A DNA stretch of 64,000 bases. Origin: Topomyia yanbarensis. Taxonomy: Eukaryota > Arthropoda > Insecta > Diptera > Culicidae. Every line of letters starts with the position of its first letter. Within the stretch, counting starts at the first letter, position 1. A model generated the notes under the pieces. It was not told where the DNA came from and did no database searches. It was given only the letters and a program-made list of their open reading frames with translations. The DNA lies in assembly GCF_030247195.1 (NCBI RefSeq), contig NC_080672.1:27907906-27971905 (forward strand). The letters run 5' to 3'. This document shows, piece by piece, positions 24,278-34,407 of the stretch. Both the position numbers and the translations under genes were made by a program.

Positions 24278-25738
24278 TAGGGCATTGCAAAAAAAACTTT
24301 TTTTTGAATTCTCAAAGGCCCCTCCTCTCATATTGTGACAAATGTCAAAGTAAGCTCAGATGCCAAATTTCACATCATTTGGACAATTTTAGACCCCCGC
24401 CCACTTCGCTTGAAATTTTTTGAAATTGGTTCTATGGGAAAATATGGAGGAAAAATACATTAAATGCTATAACTTTTGAAGTAGCAATCAGAAAATTAAA
24501 ATTTATACCTCTTTTGGAAGGAAATAATCTTGGTATTTGAATGGAGATATATTTGTTTCTAGAAAAATACGAGAAAGTGGGGTACTGGGTCATTTTGACC
24601 CCAAAATCCCCTATTTTTAATGATTTTTCTGCTCCGTGATAAAAATCATACATATTTTGTAGTTTTTCTAATGTAAAAAAATCTCAGAAATCTAACGGAA
24701 CCCTTTTGACCTTAGTCCGAATACGAGAAGTTGGGGTTAAATGGCCTTTTGACATTAATACTAACCTTCATCATTTTCTCGTGAATATATCTCTATTATT
24801 CTTCACTCAATTTTCATAAACTATACCTTGTTGAACGTGGAAAATCCTTAGGATTATAACAAAAATAGATTCGTTACCGGTAAAATTCAGGAACATCAAA
24901 TTATCTGACATATAGTGTCGATTTCACATTTTTATCATAAAATCGCACATATTAACTCCATTTAACAACAAAATTCTTATTTAATTTACTACTTTTAGTG
25001 TAAAATATGCTTAGGGATCACATGAGAAAAGTTCCATTCCTGGAAAAATAGGAGAAGTTGAGGTATTATGACAAATAATGAAAAAAAATAGATTTGTAGA
25101 GTAAATATCAAAAAGTTTGATGTTTCTGAATTTTACCTTTAACGTTTTTATTTTTGTTTTATTCCTCAGAATTTTACACGTTCAATAAGTTACATTTTAT
25201 GAAAATTGATTGAAGAATAATAGAGATATATGCATGAGAAAATGATAAAATTTAATATGACTGACAAAAAGCCCTATAACCCCAACTTCTCGTATTCGAA
25301 CTAAGGTCAAAATGGTTCCGTTCGATTTCTGAGATTTTTTCACATTAGAAAAACTACAAAATATGTATGATTTGCATCACGGAGCAGAAAAATCATTAAA
25401 AATAGGGGATTTTGGGGTCAAAATGAGCCAGTACCCCACTTTCCCGTATTTTTCAAGAAACAAATATCTCTTCATTCAAATACTTAGATTATTTCCTTTC
25501 AAAAGAGGTATAAATTGTAATTTTCTGATTGCTACTTCGAAAGTTATAGCATTTAATGTATTTTTCCTCCATATTTTCCCATAGTACCAATTTCAAAAAA
25601 TTTCAAGCGAAGTGGGCGGGGGTCTAAAATTGTCCAAATGATGTGAAATTTGGCATCTGAGCTTACTTTGACATTTGTCACAATATGAGAGGGGGGGCCT
25701 TTGAGAATTCAAAAAAAAGTTTTTTTTGCAATGCCCTA
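24278..25738. mobile_element. Palindromic hAT-type foldback element, 1,461 bp
   Basis: Begins TAGGGCATTGCAAAA and ends with its inverse, TTTTGCAATGCCCTA. The eight bases CTGGACAG are duplicated at 24270-24277 and 25739-25746. Inverted similarity continues inward to roughly 24910 and 25100, so each arm is about 640 bp and little single-copy sequence is left. The two 73-residue open frames at 24432-24653 (-) and 25363-25584 (+) are the same sequence on opposite arms, not genes. The empty site at 13.84 kb confirms the boundaries. Confidence 0.9.
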
Positions 25739-25746
25739 CTGGACAG

Positions 25747-26071
25747 CCGGCTACCGAGAATTTATGAAAATATTCGGTATAAATTAACCAGCGCAAATTG
25801 GCAGTTCCTCTTAAAGAATCTAGAGAACATTGAATATGCAGTGGAGATCTTCTATGATATTGTCGGGGAAATAATACAGGAGGAAGTTTCACTCACGAAG
25901 AAACGACAAAATCATGCATCTAAAAATTCAGTTTGGTTCAAGAAGGAAATCGGAAGCAAAGGGTTCACAAAATTTACAGGGAATATAATTTGGGAAAAAA
26001 ACGTGAACATTTGTGACCAACCAACTTTGGCTATTTCTTCGGTACTAACTGTCTACAATTTGACGAACTGA
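25747..26071 (+). pseudogene. LINE ORF2 segment between endonuclease and RT
   Basis: The open reading ending in LTN-stop contains NWQFLLKNLENIEYAVEIFY, then DIVGEIIQEEVSLTKKRQ and VWFKKEI. This is the WxxLL...A...FY...I...VP.KK order and (P)WF/W motif found between endonuclease and RT in Jockey/CR1-like LINEs. It directly follows the hAT element and probably belongs with the endonuclease fragment at 23.3 kb. Confidence 0.6.
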
Positions 26072-26334
26072 AAATGAGATCAAGTCATTCTTAAAACCTT
26101 TTTCAATTACATCAAAGCTATGTTGAATTCATGCAACTTTACATCAAAAATGTCCTTGGGTGGAAAAAGGAACATTTTTTCATGAAACTTATTCTAACTA
26201 TTCGGATAATGATCGTGACTTTGAATATAATGAATGAAACTACTGCCGGAAGGTGCTTTCGTCTTGCGTATAGTGTACGGTTCATCGAAGTCGGCATCGA
26301 GTTCCACGAATAGCTCCGCTACCACTACAACGGC

Positions 26335-26940
26335 TAACACCGAATCTTCGCCCCTTTAGCTACACGAGTGTGGATTATTTGCGCCCATTTGAGGTGACTG
26401 TTGGACGCCGAATGGAGAAGAGATGGATCGCACTGTTCGCCTACTTGGCAACCTGCGCAGTGCATCTGGATGTAGCTCACGGACTGACTACGCAGTCGTG
26501 CTTGATGGCGATTCACCGGTTAATTAGTCGCCGAGGTTAGCCGATGGAGTTTCTGTCCGCCAATGGGCCATTAAACTGGTGGGAGTTGTTCGAGACATCG
26601 GAGAAGATTGTGCGGATAGGTTGACTAGTGCGAGAACGAAGTGGATGTTGAATCCTCCTGTGGCACCTCACCTGATGATGGGAGACGAATGACGTACGAA
26701 ATTTTGCAGACGGTAGTCGATGAGGCGAAAGCCATGATAAACTCACGTTCAGTCTGACGAAGAGGACGCCACAAACCAGCTTTTGCGGGTACTCTTCCCG
26801 AATCAACCTAGCGTGAATCTTCCCCCACCTCATCCATTGGTAACGCTGAACCGGATGTGAGCTCCGGGACAGGGTTACGGGCAGGGGAATGTGCTGGCAG
26901 CACTGGCCGTTGCACTTTTGCACTTGTGTCAAATTGACAG
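26335..26940 (+). pseudogene. BEL/Pao-type integrase relic
   Basis: The reading FSYTSVDYLRPFEVTVGRR, then EKRWIALFAYLATCAVHLDV, then TTQSCLMAIHRLISRRG, a stop, and EFLSANGP follows the integrase core of BEL/Pao LTR retrotransposons. The first catalytic aspartate (VDY) is kept. The second is replaced (SANG instead of SDNG). Further pieces toward 26900 are heavily frameshifted. No LTR was found nearby. Confidence 0.75.
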
Positions 26941-27394
26941 AGCCAACAAATTAGCTGTCATGCTGACAGATTAGGAAGTGCATCGCGAAGGTAGAAAGAG
27001 AACGATAGAACTGTCAGAGGACTGAAACATATAGCATAAGGAGGAAAGTAACAAAAAAAACATTTGAAAGTGAATTAGATGGTTGGAATACTTTGAAGTA
27101 TGAAAAAAGAGTTTGTGTGCAAGGACATTGATTAGATTCGGATACAATTGTGGATAGATTCAAGCTATACAGACGAAAAAAGATCCAAAATACGTAAGTT
27201 TGAAAAACAGAATAAGACAGTTGAGACAAACACTGAACAAGAACAAACGATACAGTTGAAATTAGGAATACCGAGATAAAAACGAAGAAAGTGAACGATA
27301 TAAATAGCTACAAAAACAGCTAAGACGAAAATGTTCACACTAATTTTTGGATCATTTGTAAAGACAGCGATAGAGGAAGGAAAAGAGGAAGCTA

Positions 27395-27505
27395 TATAGT
27401 AAAGATATTGTAAGTTAGACAAGGTACTGAATATTTACGGTAAAATAGAATCTAGTTTGATCTGCACAGTAAACAAAAGGCGGATTTTCGAAAATATCGT
27501 TTTCG
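27395..27505. repeat. Direct repeat flanking the mariner relic, left copy
   Basis: About 110 bp, including ATATTTACGGTAAAATA, a CACAGTAAA segment and TTTTCGAAAATATCGTTTTC, recur in the same order and orientation at 28729-28843. The two copies bracket the transposase relic. Confidence 0.7.
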
Positions 27506-27601
27506 GGAAAAAAAAATTTTCTCCAAAAGAACTGCTGTCTAGACTCTCTAAAAATGGGTGCTATGTTTCTTTTAGCTCGGGTGCTGTCAGTGCAATCGAA
27601 G

Positions 27602-28602
27602 ATGGCGTCGAAACAACAAGCATTCCGCGAGCGTGTTGTACGGTTTTACGGTCATCGTGGAAAAAGTTTACGGTAGACCACTTTCGAGACGAAAACGTGC
27701 CCGTGAGTACAGTTTACCGGATCCTGACATCCCTGAGCGTGGATCGGAAGGCCGGTGGCGACCGTCCGACGAAGATAATGACACAGAAGAAGAAGGAAGC
27801 GTTGAAAGAGCTGTTCGACAACAAGAACGGAACGAGTTTGCGTGGCGCCGGCCGAAAATATCACTGCTCCCATACTTTGATTCACCGAACCCTCAAGATG
27901 GAGGACATCATCTGTCGGAAGAAGATTCGGACCCCCGAGTACGCGGACGAGCAGATAGCGATCGTGAAATCGCAGTGCCGGTGGATGACGAAGAACTACC
28001 GCGGGACGTCGTTCGTGCTGGACGACGAAGTTTACTGTCCGCTCTCGAAGACCCACATTCCAGGAAATGACAGCGACAAGTCAACCACACCACCCGAAGT
28101 AAAATATAAGTTTAAGCATAAATTTTAGGAAAAGTTATGCTGTACATCGCCATATCGGACAGAGGGATTTCAAAACCGTGGTTCAAGCCGAGCGGTCTGG
28201 CCATCAATCAAAAAGTGTACCAGGTGAAGTGTATAGAGAAAATTCTTCTGCCGTTCTTAAAGAAGGATCACGCGGATGGGAAGTACGTCTTCTGGTCCGG
28301 CAAGGCGTCTTCCCATTACGCCAAGAAGACACCGGAGTATCTTGAGCAGAAAAAGATACCGTACGTTCCGAAAGAAAGGAACCCGACCAACTTGCCCCAG
28401 TGCCGTCCCATTGAGGATTTTTTCGGCTCCCTCAGTGCTCTAGTGTACAAAAATAATTTACGGGCCAAGGATACGAAGTAGTTGAAACCAGGATCCGGAA
28501 TTGTATCCGGAAGATGGACATCTGTGACGTTCAGCGCTCTTGTGAAAGCATCGCGACTAAGTTGCGCCGTACGGCTGACCAGGATCCCTTCTCCAATATT
28601 CA
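27602..28602 (+). pseudogene. D37E-type mariner (ITmD37E-like) transposase, dead
   Basis: The start MASKQQAFRERVVRFYGHRG gives the N-terminal helix-turn-helix. A frameshift and stop occur at about 27668-27676, then VPVSTVYRIL and RTPEYADEQ continue. The first catalytic aspartate sits in FVLDDEVY (near 28015). A second frameshift lies near 28125. The segment YVFWSGKASSHYAKK has glycine where the second catalytic aspartate belongs; GGC for GAC would be a single change. The third acid is kept in RPIEDFFGSLSAL. From that glycine to the E there are 37 intervening residues, matching D37E. The C-terminal tail ends with a stop near 28602. Only imperfect direct repeats, not inverted ends, flank the coding relic. 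Confidence 0.85.
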
Positions 28603-28728
28603 TTGACGTTTTTTTGAAGAATAAACATTACGTTTTTTATAAAAAAAAATACTGAATCCTTTGATATGTTTTTTTTTGTTTTTTAACTACATAACTGAAA
28701 AATTCTCATTTTTTATTGAACACCCGTT

Positions 28729-28843
28729 ATAAAGTAGATAGACTGTAAGTAAGACAAAGAACTGATTATATTTACGGTAAAATAATTTTTTTAATTTGTC
28801 TTCACAGTAAAAACAAGACGAATTTTCGAAAATATCGTTTTCG
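28729..28843. repeat. Direct repeat flanking the mariner relic, right copy
   Basis: Partner of 27395-27505, same orientation. A CACCCGTTATA motif just before it (28722-28732) could be the outer end of the mariner element, but I found no matching inverted end upstream. Confidence 0.65.
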
Positions 28844-29190
28844 CCTGCCGTCGGAATAGATCCGTCAAAACGGTTGCCAACTGTGCAACAGTTTTTTGAT
28901 AAACATTCATATCTTCCGGTGAAAACTTGTGCCCACTAGTATCCCGTCTTTCCAGTTCTCCACTATGACTTCATTCTGCGAAATGTGTCCAGTCGTTTCT
29001 TCCTCTGAGGTTCTTCTTCTGTCCTGTAATGAAAACAGTAGCTTGGTGCTTTACTTCAGTTCTAATTCAAACTTCTCAATTGATGTCCCCAATATCACGT
29101 CAATCGGACGAAAGACAACGACTGTTGACAACTGACGGCTCCCCGTCACGCCATCGGAAATTCATTTAATGTCGCGTCGATGTTATTTAA

Positions 29191-29718
29191 GGTGAAGATA
29201 TGTGGAAGCCAGGAACGCACGCTTGTTGCTAGGCACCGACGCGCTTGTTTACATTGTTGAAAAAATGGAATTCGAAGTGAAAATTCAAACGCATAAATGT
29301 GAGCTTTCGGACATTTTCCTTCGGTCATCTGCACATTGGCAGAAAATTTGAAGTTTAGTTAGTAAACGATTAAAGTTTCGCGGGTGTTTTTTCAGTCATA
29401 TGTGATTAAAGTGCATTTGAAAAAGTGTTCTGAAAATGAGAAGAAGAAAAATAAGAGTGTTTCGAAAAGAGACCCCAAGTGAAGAGGGGTGATACTTTCG
29501 CACAAAATAAGAGCTACAGATGGAGTTCCGTCAAAAACTCGGGTTGTTTGTATAGGAAAATGTTTTAGCTTCCTCAAGTAGCAGTTTCGTGGTACACCGG
29601 CAAGGTTAGTGTATTGAAAACGTATTTTTATCTTTGCTCATGACAGATACATGATTAAGCAGGGGAGAGGGGTGTGTGCAGCGTACAAGCTCTGTTGTGG
29701 TTCGCATGTATAATGTCC
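29191..29718. mobile_element. TTAA-flanked repeat element, copy 2 (528 bp)
   Basis: Same termini as 20117-20621, and again bounded by TTAA (29187-29190 and 29719-29722). It has a few small insertions relative to copy 1. It is non-coding. Confidence 0.75.
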
Positions 29719-29722
29719 TTAA

Positions 29723-31440
29723 AGGATTCTCATTTTTAAATTTGAAAGTATTGAATAATTACAAAGAAACATGTCGGTCGCTCAATCACAGCAACCTTCG
29801 TCCCCGATGGTTGCTGCCATTGAACTCGCCTGTACCCGTGGGTAGTGAAGTGAAATTTTCATTAAAACAGATTCAGTGATATAATTTACAAAACTGAACG
29901 TTCAATGTTTCAAAGACACAATATTCTGTAGATAGGACGAGCTGCCACACTATTCATTTGAGCATTTCCATGTACAATACGCTATCCTTCCCGGGAGATT
30001 TCCCTAAAACGGTAACGACCTTTCTCGAATAGAGCCGGAAAGTAATGAAAATTGACATTTTTATATTCAATCCAGTGGCATTCAGATAGACTTACCATTA
30101 TTCCGGATCTGCATTAATTTACCTGCTCGAATAATTCAAATAATTTGAATTTCTTTTCAACTAACTCACATCAACCCCCGTCTATCTGCCTGTGTCTGCA
30201 TATGAGTGAATGAATATTTTCCGTCACCAACAACAGGTCGCCTGTCGGTGTGACCATCACTCAAACGAACGCAGGCAGGCCACCACCCGCTATGAATGGT
30301 TTTCCGATCCCACACCCATTTCTAGCTTTGGAATGTGGTATGTGTACACTAGCCTGTACACCTACCTACCCCCATCGGACCGGCTGAATCGCATTTTTTC
30401 CAGTGAGTTGTCATCCCCGTGGGAGCAAGCTGTGAGGGTACAATCGCAACACAGTTGGCGGTGCTTTCACAGCTTGATCTATGGATCAAAAAAAATGGCA
30501 TCACCAACCAAATCGAGATATGCATCAAAATGTGAGATGAAATATGGCAAATGCCAGGAATACCTTTGTCTTTTTCATATATTCATATATGTATGCAGGT
30601 ATAATCAGCGGGAGCAGTGTGATTTCGAAATCAAATAAATTTCGACCATTTTGCATTGTCGGTTTTTGGCACTGTTGGGATTGTAAGTTCGGTTCTGATT
30701 GACTTTATTGATGAGCACAGAGCCCCTGCCATTTGCTATCCAACCTCTGATTGATTATGAATGAGCGAATGAATTCCAGATTGGACATCATTGATGCTAA
30801 TTTGAATGGCTTGCGTCCAGCAGATGGGGGAAATATAATTACTACCAGGAATCATTCGTAATTTATGCCGGTCACACCGGCGCGACCGGGAAAGAAGGTG
30901 AGCTCCACCTACGTGACCGAATTACCGAACGTTGGCTCGCCGGAGTGGAAGAATCGCTGCGGTGACATATTCCGACTAGTGGTGCGGTAAAGGTGCTCCG
31001 GGTTGTATATAAATTGATGGGACTCACAGGAGCAATTTGCTATGGTACGAAAAGGGGATTATGATATGTAAAGACGGTGTTGGTTTGTATCTAGAAATTC
31101 TCCAGTATAGTACCTAGAATTGATTTAGTTCACATAATTCGTATGGTAATCTAGTAGCCCAATCATGGCCATGTTGTTTATAAACAACAACGCTTATAAA
31201 CAGCTATAGATCTGTATTTATCTTAATTTTGCTGATAACATATACTATGTAAATATTAATTTTCATTGTTTTATTAACACATATTATTATCCGTAAAACT
31301 GACGTCATTGCGGTTCTTTTGATTGATTTCCAACGAAACGTCATTGCGGTTGGTTTGATTGAAGCAGTTCCAGCGAACGACAAAACAATAAATTTTGAAT
31401 TGTCTTATTATTTTGATGACAACATAAATTAGTCATGGGA
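29723..31440. other. Mostly single-copy sequence upstream of the secreted-peptide gene; no gene seen
   Basis: The part from 30.18 to 31.05 kb has balanced base composition and no TE signature. An open frame of 142 codons at 30210-30638 has no recognisable domain or signal peptide. CCATGTTGTTTATAAACAAC near 31168 resembles the end of the MITE at 45.4 kb. Confidence 0.35.
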
Positions 31441-31624
31441 TTTCGACTTCGTTTCATCAAAATCCGACACTAACTTAATGAAATGACTAAGCTAGTGACG
31501 CTTAACTAGCGGTTTGCTCAGGAATATAAGCTGTGCCTCCGATTTTTTGGAGCTAGCGTCAGTCCGATCCTAGCTTGGTCCTGTCACTAAGATAGTGTTG
31601 GATTCTGATGAGATGAAGTCGAAA
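31441..31624. mobile_element. Small MITE, 184 bp, with inverted ends of about 36 bp
   Basis: TTTCGACTTCGTTTCATCA on the left mirrors TGAGATGAAGTCGAAA on the right. Inverted similarity continues through TCCGACACTAACTTA and its partner AAGATAGTGTTGGA. Related sequence (AATCCGACACTAACTTAGTT) appears near 46275. The target duplication is unclear. Confidence 0.6.
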
Positions 31625-31914
31625 CTCAGATTTCATATCTAATTTAGCTGTAGGCTTTGTGCTCTTTGCGTGCAAATGTGGTTTACCCAATTTTTTCCTT
31701 AGGGGGACATTTACATCATAGTGATGAAAATAATTTTTTCGTGCATCTGTGTTACTTGATCTCAACATTTTAAAGAAGTAGAGTTTTGAAAATCTAAGCT
31801 TGTTTAAATTATAAAAAAAAATAGTTTTGGCAATTGAACATGTCTAGTTACTGTTTAATCATATTATTTCGCTAAAAGACGCCTGGAAATGCCAGCAGCA
31901 CACTAAATCAATCT

Positions 31915-31930
31915 ATGCAAATTGACGTCA
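31915..31930 (+). promoter_or_regulatory. Octamer motif abutting a perfect CRE-like palindrome
   Basis: ATGCAAAT (31915-31922) is immediately followed by TGACGTCA (31923-31930), about 145 bp upstream of the inferred transcription start of peptide gene copy 1. The CRE half survives as TGATGTCA (minus strand of 37284-37291) upstream of copy 2. Promoter homology between the copies begins here. Binding by CREB/ATF or POU factors is inferred only. Confidence 0.4.
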
Positions 31931-32042
31931 CTACGTAGACAAATGCCTAAAACCTGTTCAAACTCATCTTCCAATAAGACGCGTAAAATAACCAGCCCAA
32001 ATCTGTGGAAAACACTTGTTCACACATATGATACCGTTACCT

Positions 32043-32078
32043 ATAAAACCCGACTCCATCAATCTCGGTTCATCATTC
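32043..32078 (+). promoter_or_regulatory. Core promoter of secreted-peptide gene copy 1 (TATA plus initiator)
   Basis: TATAAAA at 32043-32049 is followed, about 30 bp later, by TCATTC at 32073-32078, an arthropod-type initiator with the likely start at A 32075. The leader before the ATG would be about 36 bases. The same pair at the same spacing precedes copy 2. Confidence 0.8.
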
Positions 32079-32110
32079 ATTGTTCCAGTTCCCAACCTGA
32101 ACGCACCAAA

Positions 32111-32393
32111 ATGAAATTCGTTCTTGTTCTTGCAATGCTGTTGGCCGTAGCCTATGCTATGCCCGCTCCCAACGAGGAAATCGCTACCCAGCTGGCTGCC
32201 ATTGGGGAAGCCATCGAGAACAATCCGGAACTGGCTAACGGATGGCTGGGAAAGGCCTGGAACTGGGTGAAGTCCAATAAGGATTCGCTTGGTCAGATTG
32301 CTGGAGGAATTCTGAGCTTGTAAGATTGAGTTGAACTCTCTGACGGCCGGGTTGATGTGTTTTATATTGTTTCTTTTCTTTCGCAGGGGATAA
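32111..32393 (+). CDS. Small secreted amphipathic peptide precursor, copy 1 (two exons, amidation-type C-terminus)
   Basis: Coding join 32111-32319 and 32387-32393, giving 71 residues. Residues 1-16 (MKFVLVLAMLLAVAYA) are a signal peptide. MPAP follows, two X-Pro dipeptides of the kind trimmed by dipeptidyl peptidases. Residues 21-43 are acidic (five Glu, no Lys or Arg). Residues 44-70 (GWLGKAWNWVKSNK to ILSL) contain three Trp and three Lys and can form an amphipathic helix. Residue 71 is glycine, an amidation signal. The donor GTAAG overlaps the stop of the unspliced frame, so intron retention gives 70 residues without the glycine. I chose this ATG because it gives the signal peptide and lies just behind the core promoter; an upstream in-frame ATG at 31922 would precede the transcription start. 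The layout resembles insect linear antimicrobial peptide precursors. I do not recognise the exact family and it is not a cecropin. The product should be secreted; its activity is inferred. Confidence 0.85.
32320..32386 (+). other. 67-bp intron of copy 1
   Basis: The donor is CTT|GTAAGA, and the acceptor is the pyrimidine tract TTTCTTTTCTTTCGCAG. The length is typical of mosquito short introns. Joining turns TTG-TAA into TTG-GGA-TAA, which adds one glycine. The second copy has the same sites at the same phase. Confidence 0.8.
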
Positions 32394-32506
32394 ACCATTC
32401 GAGTCGATCGTATGTTCCATGTCACGAGCTTCTATTGATCGAATCTCATAAACAATCGTGTGAAAAACGAACATTCTCGTTAGGTCAGATGCCGTGATGC
32501 CAGTGG

Positions 32507-32512
32507 AATAAA
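32507..32512 (+). terminator. Poly(A) signal AATAAA, copy 1
   Basis: AATAAA lies 114 bp after the spliced stop. The surrounding AATAAAATCGCAA is conserved downstream of copy 2. Confidence 0.7.
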
Positions 32513-32550
32513 ATCGCAATTATAAAAAATATTATTGTTTATCATGTTCG

Positions 32551-33948
32551 TTTTTTTTCGAGAGTCGTCCTACTGCAGCTGTAGAACTAGGTTCTCGGCA
32601 GAGCTCCCCGTCAGAATCACTCACTTCAATTGCAGACGAAACGGGAAATGTCACCCATTGAAACACTGCTTAAGGCCAATTGCAGCGCGCCGTTATGAGT
32701 TCAGATATATGCGGGCGTAGGTACTTCACGATCGCGTGTATTATCGCGAACGGCTCGAGCGTTTATGCGTTAACGTGCTCGATCACGAGTGCGTTTGAAT
32801 GTCGCGTGTGATGATGTACATTTAACTTCGCGTGTATTAATTTGATTTTTTTACCTTCGCATAGTCGCGTGTGTTCTTGGATGGTCCAATTGAAGGCATG
32901 GACCTAGACTTGTTGTATCGAGAATAGAGACTTCCGGGAGTGACCGATTCATGATAGCGTGAGCGCGGGAGTTTGTGAAAAATTTAAAAAAAAATATTAT
33001 TCTGAGACGTTCACCTTATCACCGAAATGTTATCATGTTTGCGACGCGGGTGTAAGTTGTGTGGATGATCGCGAAGTGCTCAAGCATTTGTATGTTATCG
33101 TGTTTGTCGCGTATATGTGTCTTTATGTGTATAAATTCGATTTTTTTGTCACCCTGGAACGTGTTGTTTAGTGAACATGAGCGTCATTTTTTTAAGGCAT
33201 TGGACCTATGTTGTTAGGGCCGAGGATAGGGATAGGGATTTCCGGACGTAACCAATTCATGATCGTGCGAACACGGACGTTTGTATGTTCACTCCTGAGA
33301 CCGCGTTTGTGAATTTATAAGTGCTAAAACATTCCCTTAGTCACCGGGGGGTTACCCTGTTTGTGAGATCGCGAGCTAAGGTGTGCGAGGATGACCGAGA
33401 ATGATTCGAGCGTTTGTATGTTAACGTTTTTGTCGCGTGTGCTAGTGTATATGTAACTTCGTTTGTATACATCATTATTTTTAGAACCGTGCGGCCATTC
33501 GTATATTCGCGTGTTCTTGATTGTTCTTCTTCTTTCTTCTTGACCGTGCATCTGACACTTAATTTTTAGTGTATGGTTCAGATGCCAGAAGAAAGTGAGT
33601 TCTTCTATTTCACTGTTTTGTCTAGTGAATATGAGCCTCATTTTTTACTAGTCCAACTGAGCGCATGATTCTAAGCTGCTAGGATCGGGGGTAGAGACTT
33701 CCGATGGGGTAATGCTTGAGACCGCGTTTGTCAATTTATAAGTGCTAAAATGTTAACTTAATTACCGGGGTGTTTTAATGTTGGTGAGATTACGAGCGTA
33801 AGCATGTGTGGATAATTACAATTGCATGTTCGGCGTTTGAGACCAGGTTTGGGTTATCGCGTAGGCCACATTTGTACGTTTCGACCGAGAGATTGTGAGT
33901 GTATAAGAAAGAGTAAGCACTTGAAATCTTCTAAATGCCAGCAAATGA
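32551..33948 (-). mobile_element. Retroposon copy III, 3' portion with poly(A) tail
   Basis: On the minus strand the copy ends at the left in about eight A residues, just before CGAACATGAT. It carries the same TGGAGCCGTAGAGCTAGGTT-like terminus as copy I (here CTGCAGCTGTAGAACTAGG on the plus strand) and the same ~470-bp repeats. At 33949 it is interrupted by a pogo-like element and resumes at about 35380. The poly(A) end lies only about 40 bp downstream of the poly(A) signal of peptide gene copy 1. Confidence 0.7.
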
Positions 33949-34407
33949 TATGGTAAGGTGGGGCAAATCCGACCGTTGGGTAAACCCGACCCCCCCTCTG
34001 TTATCGAAAATCGGAAGCACTACGCGAACTAATATCAGTTTTGTCGTGTAGAGCATCGAAAATAATCAGAATGGTGGCATGTCAGCATTTTATTAGTCTA
34101 CATTGAGATGCTCAAGAGATAATAAGTGTGTTTTTACAACTTTTGATTTGATTTTTGTGCATTATCGACTACAGGATATTTCTGATTATTAAAGTGGATT
34201 TAAATTCATTGATTAAAGTCCTACAAAGTGCATAGATGAATTTAATCCAGCGTTTTTTTTAATTTTTGTTAATTGCATCGTAATGAAAAATGACGCGGTG
34301 GGGCAAATCCGACCTCTAAATAGTGGGGTAAATCCGACCGCTTTTTACTAAGAAAATGATTATTTATTAAATTGAAATATATTTGTATTGTTATTATTAT
34401 TTTTTTT

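Noticed and set aside
24432..25584. Two nearly identical 73-residue proteins on opposite strands
   Set aside because: They are the same stretch of the two inverted arms of the palindromic hAT element, not a gene pair.
30210..30638. 142-residue open frame near the peptide gene
   Set aside because: No signal peptide, domain or good start context; composition changes along its length.
31700..31715. NF-kB (Rel) site upstream of the peptide gene
   Set aside because: GGGGGACATTTAC lacks the downstream CC half of a Rel consensus and is not kept in copy 2. I saw no convincing Rel site near either promoter.
31922..32110. N-terminal extension of the peptide ORF of copy 1 (open from 31922)
   Set aside because: It would start upstream of the TATA box and initiator, and would bury the signal peptide. 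It is the translated promoter and leader.
32111..32393. Cecropin identity for the peptide gene
   Set aside because: A signal peptide, a Trp and a C-terminal Gly are shared features, but the basic N-terminal cecropin helix is absent and the first half is acidic.
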